Positions 33,425 through 43,140 of a stretch of 64,000 nt of DNA are shown here, in pieces; within the stretch, counting starts at the first letter, position 1; every line of letters starts with the position of its first letter. The DNA is taken from NCBI GenBank assembly GCA_032622095.1, contig CP136069.1:101024278-101088277 (forward strand), in the 5' to 3' direction. A program made the position numbers and the translations under genes. The notes beneath the pieces are model-generated. The model was not told the DNA's origin and did no database searches. It was given only the letters and a program-made list of their open reading frames with translations. Source of the stretch: Siphonodentalium dalli. Its lineage: Eukaryota; Mollusca; Scaphopoda; Gadilida; Siphonodentaliidae.

Positions 33425-33639
33425 TAAATCTCCAGGCAGTGACGGGCTGCGGAATGAACTATTGAATATATATATCTTTATTCCTCCATATAATGAAGAG
33501 CATATATATAAACATTATAAATAAATTGAGAACACAAATACATCCTGCATGCAGGAATTTGGCTATACAATATATAGGGTTATATAATTTGACTGACAAA
33601 GACAAATACGAACATATTTGAGGGCATATAAGTATGTAT

Positions 33640-34266
33640 ACCCTCACGAGCACCGGCACGATCACACATCCGCACATTCACATACACGCCCACCCTCACA
33701 TACATACATACACATAGATACACACATACATACATATACATACACATGTATATACTCATATATACATATATATACGAAAATATACACGAAAACACATATA
33801 AATGCGCGCGAGAGCGCAAATGCACGTACACAGCCGCGCCAGAACTCGTGAATATATGCATGGTTATATACATATATATAAATGTTCATTTACATATATA
33901 TGCTTATATTCATATACATACATTCACGTAGACATACACACACCAACACACACATATATGAATACATATGTAACGGTCAGGTACCTATATATGCACGTTT
34001 ATATGTGCATGTATATCTGATTAAATATACACCAAGGCATATATGGAACATGGCTGTATGATGAAGTAAAGGGTATGGAATAATTCGCATTGAGCTGAAG
34101 CGGGACGTTTTATGCTGTGTTAAAGAAAGGTTATGCTTTGTTAAGACGGTTATCTGAAGTGCAAGCGAGATAACTCCAAAGTTTGGATAATTGCGAAAGT
34201 TATATGGCATGAATATACATATATATATATATATACACATGCATATGTATATATACACCTATACAC

Positions 34267-34332
<66 letters not shown>

Positions 34333-34460
34333 CTATATATATATATATATTCTTACGCCTATATATGTATACACACATACAATTACACATGGGTATGGCT
34401 TGTGTTATCATGCATCCGGGAGAATACACATGGGTATGGTTTGTGTGATCATGCATCCGG
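33640..34460. repeat. CATA/TA low-complexity region
   Basis: CACATA/CATATA-type microsatellite (33,650-33,960) and a pure TA stretch (about 34,271-34,330) with a nearby 50-bp duplication of CACATGGGTATGG...CATGCATCCGGGAGAATAC (34,386-34,470). Open frames here are artefacts of the repeat. Confidence 0.8.
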
Positions 34461-34715
34461 GAGAATACTAAGATTCATGGATGTCCGTTGAAGTGAGCTT
34501 AGTGAGGCTATGTGAAGTGTATAGTACGTAAACTGTAAACAGTGTATACATGTAGGAAATATGGGTAATTTTAAATATATACATATTTGGCGGAAGGATG
34601 CATGGTACTGAATTGGCCAATGCTACATGTGACAGAGATAATTTACCAAATAACAGTAAATGAATTAATAGAACATTAACGCTATTCTACTCCGAAAGAG
34701 CGCTGGTCACTTTAG

Positions 34716-35109
34716 TTAACCATTATCAAAATGAAACCGTTTCCACATAAATGCAGATGTCCTAACGAGCAAGCGAGACAGATTAGAGTGGTTATCTGAG
34801 AGTAGAGCGAGATCTCTAGGTGGCGATCCCAGAAGGGCAGACAGTAGCTGCAAACGGGGTATTTGGTCTAGGTAGAGGAAACAGTCAATGCCATAATTGT
34901 CAATGATGTGGTACCACATGTCATTCCGAATATGTAGCAATGACGGGCAGTCTAACAAGATATGTTGTACTACACATGAGTAGGTCGCTAAACAATGTTT
35001 GCATATATCATTTTGTCCGAAAGCTGTATGTGCGATTATGCGACCGATCAAGAGGAATACAAATTTTTCCTCCGGAAATTGTGAGCATAGTTTCCATATA
35101 CCGATCGTC
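34716..35109 (-). pseudogene. LINE-d ORF2 C-terminal zinc finger
   Basis: Minus-strand frame ending MWKRFHFDNG then stop. Shows ICKHCLATYSCVVQHILLDC, the C-x2-C...H-x4-C knuckle at the C-terminus of many LINE reverse transcriptases. Truncated at 35,109, where the duplicated LINE-b sequence starts. Confidence 0.8.
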
Positions 35110-35494
35110 CGTAGGTGGTTTAATGATAAGTGTAAAACACTAAAATGCATAATGCAAAAAGCTGTGCGCGAAATGAGAGAGCAGTCGCTAAACAAAAGTT
35201 TAATTGAAAAATTTTGCGCAGCCAAAAAAGCATATCAAAGGGAAACTAAATATAGAGCTAAATTATTCCGACACAAATTTGCAATAGAACTTGAAAACAT
35301 GGAAACGTCAGATCCGAGTGAATACTGGAAGTTTATTAAAAACATGAGAGATGATAGTAGGAAAGATAACGACGATCTTCATCCAGACATTACTGTTAAA
35401 TTCTTTAATGATTTATATTGCAACAGCGCTCATCGGGATAAAGATACTTTAATATGTAAAACAGACAAACCTAAGATCATTTGCGATCTCAATA

Positions 35495-35812
35495 ATGATG
35501 AAATTTCGACCCTGCATGGAAGTAATAGGCGTTCTGAAGAGTTTGAAAAATAATAAATCTCCAGGCAGTGACGGGCTGCGGAATGAACTATTGAAAGCCG
35601 TCGGACCGATTATGGCACAAGATTTAACAAAGTTGTTTAATTTGGTTCTGAACTCTTCATATTATCCTACATGTTGGAGCGAGTCCACACTGACACCTAT
35701 CTATAAAAAAAAAGGTGATCGTCACGATCCAAACAATTATAGAGCTATAGCTTTGAGCAGTTCTATAAGTAAAATATTTAACAAAATAATCAATACACGA
35801 ATTTCCAAATTT
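35495..35812 (+). pseudogene. LINE-b RT N-terminal motifs
   Basis: Encodes LKNNKSPGSDGLRNELLK, then WSESTLTPIYKKKGD and NNYRAIALSSSISKIFNKII. These are RT motifs 0-2 of LINE reverse transcriptases. Broken at 35,812 by LINE-d piece 2. Confidence 0.85.
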
Positions 35813-36470
35813 TTATATATAATCCTTTATTCTTCCATGTAACGGAGAGCTTAGACTACATTTATGCAAATAATGATACAAATGAACAATAACACAATAA
35901 AGAATACATCATGTAAGCATGTACAATAAGTCAATCACAGGAGGACATTCATGATGAATATGTATACGTTTTTCATTTGATCAATTATGTAATAAAGTAA
36001 TGAGAGAATTCAGACACAAGTGTATAGACGACATATCTGTTTAGCCCAAAAATATGGGTTTCGAAATGTTGGGATAAGATGCAATAAGATGCTTTATACA
36101 AGGGTGACATAACTATATCGATAATACGCACCATAGTAGTGAGTTGGCATGTAAGATGAATTGTATAAGACTGACAATATGGTTATGATAATGTGGGTCC
36201 TGTCAGCTTTGTATATTGCTAGTGATGCTATATAATATATTGTGGTTGGGATACTCGGAAAGGGTGCATACGTTATTTGCTATACTACAATGATGGAATA
36301 ACAGGTATGACATCATCAGATGCCCGAAGCAGCTCGTGATAATTGTTCCACATGCGGAGTGTACTCCTTGTTATGAATATAATAAATTTGTTAATATCTG
36401 TTATTTTTTCCCGAACATGTGGGGGGATGCATGACAGAAATATCATCATCTGTTCGTAGGTGGTGAGCTT
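35813..36470 (-). mobile_element. LINE-d piece 2, 5'-truncated
   Basis: Minus-strand reading gives DKLTTYEQMMIFLSCIPPHV and TRSTLRMWNNYHELL, the very C-terminus of a LINE ORF2 comparable to piece 1. The 3' UTR runs to 35,813. About 30 residues of LINE-b expected between SKFL and YFYEARN are absent, so this insertion came with a deletion. Boundaries plus or minus 10 bases. Confidence 0.7.
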
Positions 36471-37034
36471 GTCTATTTCTATGAAGCAAGGAATGTCAAA
36501 CTGTTCAAGAAGAGTGAACCTCTATATGCAGTATTTGTAGACTTCCGTAAGGCATTTGATACTGTCCACCGAGAGACAATGTTTACTAAATTGAAACATG
36601 TTGGTATCAATGGCAATATTATGAAAACTATTGAATCTATGTATGCGTCAAGTGCTTATTCGGTACGAACTAGCCAAGGTTATGGGCCTCATATGATTTC
36701 AAATATTGGCGTTAGACAAGGATATATTATTTCTCCCACAATTTTCAAAATATTTATTGATGACATTAGCGCCGAATTTGATGATTCGTGCAAACCGGTT
36801 AAAGTTGGCGAAAAATCTCTAAGTCATATGCTATTTGCAGATGATCTGGTTATGCTATCTGAAACTGCTAAAGGTATGCAAAGATGTTTGAATAAATTGG
36901 AGAATTACAGCATAAGGAACAAAGTAGAAGTGAATCTTCAGAAAACTAAATGCCTGATATTCAGGAAACGAGCAACAAAAAAACTAACTGCCTTTAAATT
37001 AAGCAACACTCCGTTGGAAACAGTTAAGGAATAG
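36471..37034 (+). pseudogene. LINE-b RT catalytic core
   Basis: Contains AVFVDFRKAFDTVHRETM (motif A, with catalytic D), NIGVRQGYIISPTIFKIFID (motif B region) and LFADDLVMLS (motif C, the ADD catalytic pair intact). Truncated at ETVKE by the MULE insertion. Confidence 0.9.
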
Positions 37035-37970
37035 AGATGTTCTCACTTGTCCGGCAGGTATTGTATCGGAGGTAGGTGTGATAATCCTCAACATGAAAGA
37101 GTTGCCGCTTATAGTCTGTATCTGCAGTTACTTAGGTTTTTAACTGTTTTACATTTTTTTTTATTTAAGCAACATTTGGGCTGATTTACCGGTATTCCAT
37201 TTGGGGACCATTTGAACAACAGTTGCACTTAACGATTTATTATATTATATTATTTATATATTTAATACATTTATATAATATAATACATTTATATAATATA
37301 ATACATTTATACAACATAATAATCATCACATACAATACAATATAACACATCAAAAGCCAGAAAAATTTCCACATCAATCTAAATAATCTAATACCCCCAA
37401 CTGCCCTTCTCTATAGACTCTCTTGTAATGACGAAGGCTGTTGTTGACGCTCCTGTATTTTCTCTGCTGTGGTCTGACGCGACCACCATTGCTCACTTGT
37501 AGTATTGTCGACTCGTGATACGCCTGTTCTTTTTTAATGAAATCAATGAAGTTGAACAGGTTCGGCTTGCCCCCCGGCAGATAATTTTGCAGTTTCTTAT
37601 GCCAGCCTTCGACATGGTGTGTTGTTCTTGGACCGCCATTGTCGAAGTGATTCCATATCTGTCTACCGTGGTCGCCTTCCACCCAGTACGATGTGACATT
37701 GTCCGTGAATTTCTCGATGTCGTTACCTGCTGGTGCCTCTTCAAGTACTTCGAACCAGGCGTCGCTGATATCACCTACCGGCAGGAATGGTAAAGCAGTT
37801 GCCCTTCGAATCAGCTTCTTCGTTTCACCTTCGTACGGAAGTTTGGCCGTTGTTGTTGCATACTTATATATTGCCTGGCTGTAGTGGAAATAGCATCCTC
37901 GCATTATCACACCAGGAAATCTTGGTATTAAATTTTGTGCGAATGGAAAATTTTGCAAAGCCCAGATAGA
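37035..37970 (-). mobile_element. MULE fragment inserted in LINE-b
   Basis: Minus-strand transposase remnant followed by AT-rich DNA (37,230-37,330, repeats of AATACATTTATATAAT). Terminal inverted repeats and target duplication were not identified. About 20 LINE-b residues appear lost at the site. Confidence 0.65.
37374..37970 (-). pseudogene. MULE-type transposase C-terminal part
   Basis: Shows IMRGCYFHYSQAIYKYA, the C-x2-H region typical of MULE transposases, then WNHFDNGGPRTTHHVEGWHK and a PNLFNFIDFIKKEQA stretch, also typical of eukaryotic MULEs. The upstream DDE residues and any zinc finger are missing. The open frame continues to 38,159, but that part is antisense to LINE-b and not transposase. 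Confidence 0.75.
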
Positions 37971-37974
37971 TGTT

Positions 37975-38924
37975 AACAACAAAGGGTTAAAAGCAATGTA
38001 TAGTTTAATGTCATCCTTGCGCAAACATGAAATTTTCTCAGTAAGCATTTGGTGTAAACTATTTGACAAGCTGATAAAACCCATCGTTCTATATGGTTGC
38101 GAAATATGGACATCGCATAATAATATTAACATGCTCGAATCTATTCCATGTGAAATCACACATGTTAAATTTTGTAAATCAGTGTTGGGTTTAAATAGAA
38201 TGGCGTCTAATCACGCGACAAGAGCAGAATTGGGCAGATTTCCGATAGCACATGATGTGATAATGAATGCTGTAAGATATATGCTTAAACTGTCTGAAAG
38301 AAAACCGAATATGTTACTTCAGAATTCTGCCCAAATATGCGAGGAATATATAATTCCACCGTTTTTGGCAGAAGCACTTCACATGCCAAAAATAAGCGAT
38401 TTAGAGAATAACCTATCGCTGGAATATCTCAATAAAGTCCGGGAAGAATTAAAATGCGTTCATATTCTAACGTTCAAAAACGAAATATTCGATGACAACA
38501 AAAAAAATGGTATGAATAAATTAAGAACGTATCGTTGTTTCAAAGAACAATATGAAATTGAACCATACTTACTCCAAATTACTAATTTTTATACGAGATC
38601 GTGTTTCAGTAAGCTTAGAGTAAGCAATCATAAGTTGCAGGTAGAGGTTGGGCGTGTCGACACGTTCAGCCAAAAATACCTTACGAGAAACGCATATGTA
38701 AAAAATGTGAAGCAAATGAAATTGAAACGGAAGAACACTTTATAATGAGATGTGAAAAACATAACCATTTGCGGAAGAGATTTTTCACTGAAATAGGAGT
38801 TCACCAACCAATTTTCGTAAACTTTGATGAAATAGAAAAGTTCATATTCCTCATGAAGGCTGAACACCCGAACATATGCAATCTGATCTGTAACATGGTT
38901 CGGCAGTTTTCCGCAAATAATTGA
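37975..38924 (+). pseudogene. LINE-b post-RT region and zinc finger
   Basis: Resumes GLKAMYSLMSSLRKHEIF, then PIVLYGCEIWTSH and ELGRFPIAHDV, all standard post-RT landmarks. One frameshift near 38,680 leads into CKKCEANEIETEEHFIMRC, the C-x2-C...H-x4-C finger, and a stop (TGA) at 38,922-38,924. Confidence 0.85.
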
Positions 38925-39067
38925 GAATATAGTGTTGAGTTACAAATACATGTTATATATATTTTTTATATGAAATTGTCTTCACTTGTGTTTAAATTAT
39001 CTGTATTATGACAACTGCCCCGCGTGGGTGTATTATGTCAATAAAAAAATGTTAAATGTTAAATGTT

Positions 39068-40110
39068 ATACAATAGCGCTTATTCGTTGGCGATGTAATG
39101 TTTCCGATCATGTTCTTTGTGCATCGTTCATGCGCCGACTCTTTGACGATGAAAGATTAAATGTGCTCTGGATTATCGGATACTAGATGGGTACCCGGTG
39201 TTGGTAATCTTGGGTAAACAACACCTATTCACGACTTTCCAGATAAAGTTACATATATCTTTTTAAATTGATAATAAACGCTCGTTATTGCGCATTATTG
39301 CTGCATCTTTAAATCGTTTGAGGTTAACAAAACATACCGTATCCCGTGACACGCCCCGCGTCATTTTACTTTTGTGCACCAATTTCCCCATATATATTCT
39401 GGACTGATAATAGACAATCTTTATTGAGCATATAATGCATTAGTCCCCCTTTAAGTCACAAGGTCAAAGACGGCGATCCCGTGACATTTGCCTGGTCAGG
39501 TTACCTATCTGTATCAATTAATAGTGGCCCTTCAAGTCGTTAAAAACTATTATTAGCCATATGGGATAAACAGCACCCATTGCATTACACTCCGGATAAA
39601 ATTACAAATATATGTTAATTTCTAATTTGCAGTTCCGCTTTAAACCATGTGATGTCAACAAAACCAATCCCGTGATATTCCCTGCATCATTTCACTTGTG
39701 TGCACCAATTTTCCCACATATCTTCTGAAATGATAATAGACGCTCTTTATTGACTATATTCCCCTCTAAGTCATCTGATGTCAAAGATGCCTATCGTGTG
39801 ACATTACCCTAATGAGTCATCTGTACCAATTTTTCTACATATAATTTGAGCCTATGACGAACGCTCTTTATTGCTCAAATTTTGGCCCTTAAAGTCGTCT
39901 GAGGTCAGCGCATCTATATCACACTATACGGGTAAATTCATCCTCGTGTTTCAATTTACACCGACCAGATTGCAACCATTTGTGGTATATAATTAATTAG
40001 TTAGCTAAATGCATTGTTAGTGCCCCTTTAGGACATCTGATGTCAATGGGACCTATCTAATAAGATTTTCCGGTCAAATTACCCATATCTCCAACCTCAT
40101 TAGATACTGA
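39068..40110. repeat. array E, copy of array D
   Basis: Starts ACAATAGCGCTTATTCGTTG exactly after the LINE-b tail, matching D from 29,033. ACGCTCTTTATTG at 39,741 and 39,861, ACGCTCGTTATTG at 39,281. Extends beyond D (39,900-40,110) with further decayed units (ACATCTGATGTCAATGGGAC). Confidence 0.7.
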
Positions 40111-40493
40111 GTAAGCAGTTTTAATTATAACACATAACCCATAACAAGTCTTCGGCGTGCAAACATATTCCCAAATTAACAGTATTTATCAAAATAAAAC
40201 TAAGTCCCCTTAATGTCGGTCTGTAACATTGTCAGATATAGCATACCGATAATTTACTTATTTTACATATATCTATTAAAATAATAATTCCCACGAAAAA
40301 CTAACGGTAGCTGGTGAATAATAGTGTCGCAAAGATCACACATGACAGAACAAATAAATCAAGTTGCATGTTAAATTAATATAAATAACACTCTAAACGT
40401 TAGGGGGACACACAAAAAGTCGCCCTAATGTAGAAGTCGCCTTAATGTGGTCTCCCTAATGTGGCTTCCGCGAACACGCACACCCCCCCCCAC
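40111..40493. other. no recognisable feature
   Basis: AT-rich; short direct phrase CGCCCTAATGT/CGCCTTAATGTGG at 40,422-40,452. Confidence 0.4.
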
Positions 40494-40501
40494 ACACACA
40501 C

Positions 40502-40536
<35 letters not shown>

Positions 40537-40640
40537 CACACACCCTCCCTCACACCCTCACACACCCTCACACACACACACACACACACGCGCACACACA
40601 CACACACACACATGCACACACACATATACACACACACAAT
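40494..40640. repeat. CA microsatellite with CCCT interruptions
   Basis: CACACA runs broken by CCCTCACACACC. The His-Thr open frames over it are artefacts. Confidence 0.9.
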
Positions 40641-41092
40641 CGCAAACATTTTCAGAAAAAACTTTGCATTATTAAACACTAAATTGACCGAGCCTCTCGA
40701 CATGCAAATTTCCGATCATTTTAACTCATCTAATCATGACATTAAATCCCATTTCAGCTTTCAGCCAATAGAACAGACACCAATTCTAGTCGACGAAGAC
40801 CAAACCGATTCAATACGCCTAGAACGCGAAAATCATTGGATGGGCGTACTTAAAACATATCTTCCGTTCGGACTTAACATTGACTACAAATGTGTTTCTC
40901 GAAATTTCTTGTGCTTTCCTCTGATCTACAATCGTAGAAATGTTGAAATCGCAAACATTTTCAGAAAAAACTTTGCATTATTAAACACTAAATTGACCGA
41001 GCCTCTCGACAAACGGGTGATTATTGCCTACAAGAAAAATCCCAGTTTCTCGACAAACGGGTGATTATTGCCTACAAGAAAAATCCCAGTGA
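40639..41092 (+). pseudogene. probable Penelope-like element fragment (GIY-YIG C-terminal part)
   Basis: Reads ISDHFNSSNHDIKSHFSF then LERENHWMGVLKTYLPFGLN, recalling the C-terminal portion of GIY-YIG nucleases of Penelope-like elements (R...E...W...L.T..P.GLN). It is bracketed by two copies of a segment encoding IFRKNFALLNTKLTEPLD (40,639 and 40,949); the second runs into RVIIAYKKNPS, which normally lies upstream of the nuclease. A 43-bp tandem repeat ends it (41,006-41,090). The GIY-YIG motif itself is not present. Family call by memory of motif style, moderate. Confidence 0.45.
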
Positions 41093-41243
41093 GTGGGGAG
41101 TATATTCAAGTATGGAGTGTGTGAATGGCCATGATTGTGTGCGGGGCATTTGTAGATATCCAAGGGTTGTATGGGGTGCATATTTATACCAGGAGTTACG
41201 CTGTGGTTATGGTTGCAGCGTATACGTATATATTGAGTGCATA
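41093..41243. repeat. minisatellite related to the foldback loop
   Basis: GAGTGTGTGAATGGCCATGA, TTGTATGGGGTGCATATTTA and similar words match the style of 9,300-9,869. Confidence 0.5.
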
Positions 41244-42126
41244 CTAGAAGGTGACCGACTTCGTCCGGGCTTTGACCTTGAATTGTCTATTTTGAGGGCC
41301 AAGGTCAAGTGGGGTCACGATTTACCCGTCCAAAACACAGTGCCCGAACAAAAGTACCCGACAAAAGTACCCGTCGAAATCCATCCGGTTTTACCCGATT
41401 TGACCTTGAATTGACCATTTTGTAGGTCAAGGTCAAGGTCAGGTGGGGTCAAACACCAACACCCCAAAAATGGTGGAAATCGGCCCAGCGGATACCGGGA
41501 AATCGTCCGTAAAAATCCGCCAGTTTAACCCGATTTGATTTCCACTCAAGTATATAAACGCGCCTCATACACACACGCTCATTAATTATCAAGTTTCAAC
41601 GTAAAGATAAATTACCATCGGTGCCCGAGATATCGCCAAGACGTCTGAAACAGTCAAATGCATCGGCCGGTTAAGCGTTAACGTGATCTAACGTTATGAC
41701 CTCTAACGACGTCATAGAAGTTACGCATTGTTTTTATCCTGATGGAAGATAGTACCACTTCTTCTTGATAATTGAGACAGATAACTAAAACGGATACATA
41801 CGCATTATATATCGTTGGAAAGAGGAAACACGAAAGATTCTCACAGTGTCATTATTATAACTGGCATTTTATTATTCGCGCTGTTTCGAATCGATTTGTA
41901 AGCACCGAACTCAAATGAAAGTCCCGTAACACAGCGTAAAAACAGATTTGACCTCGGCACGTGAAAAGTTGACCTCGGATCTGAAAATCAATAGGCCTAT
42001 GTTACTCCTGACCCGAAAATACCCCCACATACCAAGTTTCATCGAAATCGGGTCGGCCGTTTTCGAGTTCATCGATTACACACACACAAACAACAAACAA
42101 ACAAATCTTCCAAAATATATAATAGA
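41244..42126 (-). mobile_element. Hel-3, non-autonomous Helitron-like element
   Basis: Minus strand: begins TCTATTATATATTTTGGAAG (42,126), a TTTG/TGTG microsatellite, a unique region with three degenerate TTGACCTTGAATTGACCATT/AAGGTCAAGGTCA units, and ends with a hairpin-like CCCGGACGAAGTCGG then TCACCTTCTAG (41,244), followed by T. The next element (Hel-1) abuts its 5' end directly. Confidence 0.7.
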
Positions 42127-42824
42127 CTAGCCGATGAGCCCGACGTTGTCCGGGCTATTCAAAAACCAAATTTCAAGTCGATAGCTCTACCCAGCCCGAA
42201 ATTTCAAGTCGATAGCTCTACCCGTTTCCGAGATCTGGTCTGCGCATGCGCGAAGATGGCGTCGCACGGGCTCGGCGACCAGATAAAATTCGTATCCAGG
42301 GCAAGATATATTCACACACCAAATTTCAAGTCGATAGCTCCACGCGTTTCCGAGATGTGGTCTGTGCATGCGCGAAGCTTGCGTCGCACGGGCTCGGCGA
42401 CCCGATAAAATTCGTATCCGGGGCAAGATACATTCACACACCAAATTTCAAGTCGATAGCTCCACCCGTTTCCGAGATCTCGTCTGCGCATGCCCGAAGC
42501 TGGCGTCGCACGGACTCGGCGACCCGATAAAATTCGTATCCGGGGCAAGATACATTCACATACCAAATTTCAAGTCGATAGCTCCACCCGTTTCCGAGAT
42601 CTCGTCTGCGCATGCGCGAAGCGGGCGCCGCACGGGCTCGCCAATACGACAACGTCCACCGCCTGGTCAAACTACACGCACGTACCAAGTTTCGTCCCGA
42701 TCGGTCGAGAATCGTAGATTTGTATAAATGACTAAACATACAGACAAACATACAGACAAACATACAGACAAACATACAGACAGAGGCAAACATACAGACA
42801 GAGGTCTTCAAAATATATATGAGA
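42127..42824 (-). mobile_element. Hel-1 copy, complete, minus orientation
   Basis: CTAGCCGATGAGCCC end at 42,127, four core units (decamers intact at 42,242 and 42,608, mutated in the two between), unique block ACTACACGCACGTACCAAGT, CATACAGACAAA microsatellite, and 5' end TCTCATATATATTTTGAAGA at 42,824. Flanked by T on its 5' side (minus strand), so both A^T and T^T target readings must be considered for this family. Confidence 0.8.
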
Positions 42825-42829
42825 ATATG

Positions 42830-43140
42830 GCAATAAATGTGCCAAATAAATATACAGGGAGTGATTGCATGGCCAATGGTGAGGCGAATAGTTATACAAG
42901 AAGTGACTGGATGATCACGAGTGTCCAACTATATGGCCATGGATGAAGTGTAGGGAGATACCTGGTGTACCTGAATAGTTGATTCATGGCTGTATAGTCA
43001 TGTGTCTGGTTTACGGGTAAACCCAAGTGTGGTTGTATAATCATGGGTGAGGTGTATGTGTATAAAGCGAGTTATTACGTGGTCATTTATGTGATGTTTA
43101 TGTATAATTATATAACATGATTGTATGGTCACGCAGTCGG
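42830..43140. repeat. minisatellite related to the foldback loop
   Basis: TGATTGCATGGCCAATGGTG, GTATAATCATGGGTGAGGTG and TTGTATGGTCACG words, as in 9,300-9,869. Confidence 0.6.

Larger units (their letters stand above)
33467..35109 (-). mobile_element. LINE-d piece 1, 5'-truncated
   Basis: Coding remnant at the right, long low-complexity 3' region, and 3' end at the left (minus strand ATGGAGGAATAAAGATATAT). The end resembles that of piece 2 (ACATGGAAGAATAAAGGATT), so both are copies of one family inserted into LINE-b. Confidence 0.8.
32981..35595 (+). repeat. 486-bp direct repeats bracketing LINE-d piece 1
   Basis: 32,981-33,466 and 35,110-35,595 appear identical except for one C/T difference (CAGCCGCT versus CAGTCGCT). 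Each begins CGTAGGTGGTTTAATGATAA and ends GAACTATTGAA. The insertion between is 33,467-35,109. Confidence 0.9.
31856..39069 (+). mobile_element. LINE-b, endonuclease-RT retrotransposon broken by three insertions
   Basis: Coding remnants in order: AP-endonuclease (31,856), RT N-terminal part (35,495), RT catalytic part (36,471), post-RT and zinc finger (37,975-38,924). The 3' end carries AATAAAAAAATG and a short ATGTTAA repeat tail to about 39,069. Interruptions: LINE-d piece 1 (33,467-35,109), LINE-d piece 2 (35,813-36,470) and a MULE fragment (37,035-37,970). General layout fits CR1/L2/Jockey-like LINEs. ORF1 was not found. Confidence 0.85.

Noticed and set aside
32981-35595. LTR retrotransposon with 486-bp LTRs
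   Set aside because: The repeats are coding sequence of the host LINE-b, and the inside is a LINE 3' fragment in the opposite orientation; there are no primer-binding site, polypurine tract or TG...CA ends.
37971-38159. N-terminal extension of the MULE transposase frame
   Set aside because: These bases are the sense strand of LINE-b post-RT coding; the open minus frame there is accidental.
40447-40682. His/Thr-rich proteins over the CA repeat
   Set aside because: Pure microsatellite translation. Only the part after 40,639 has protein-like character.
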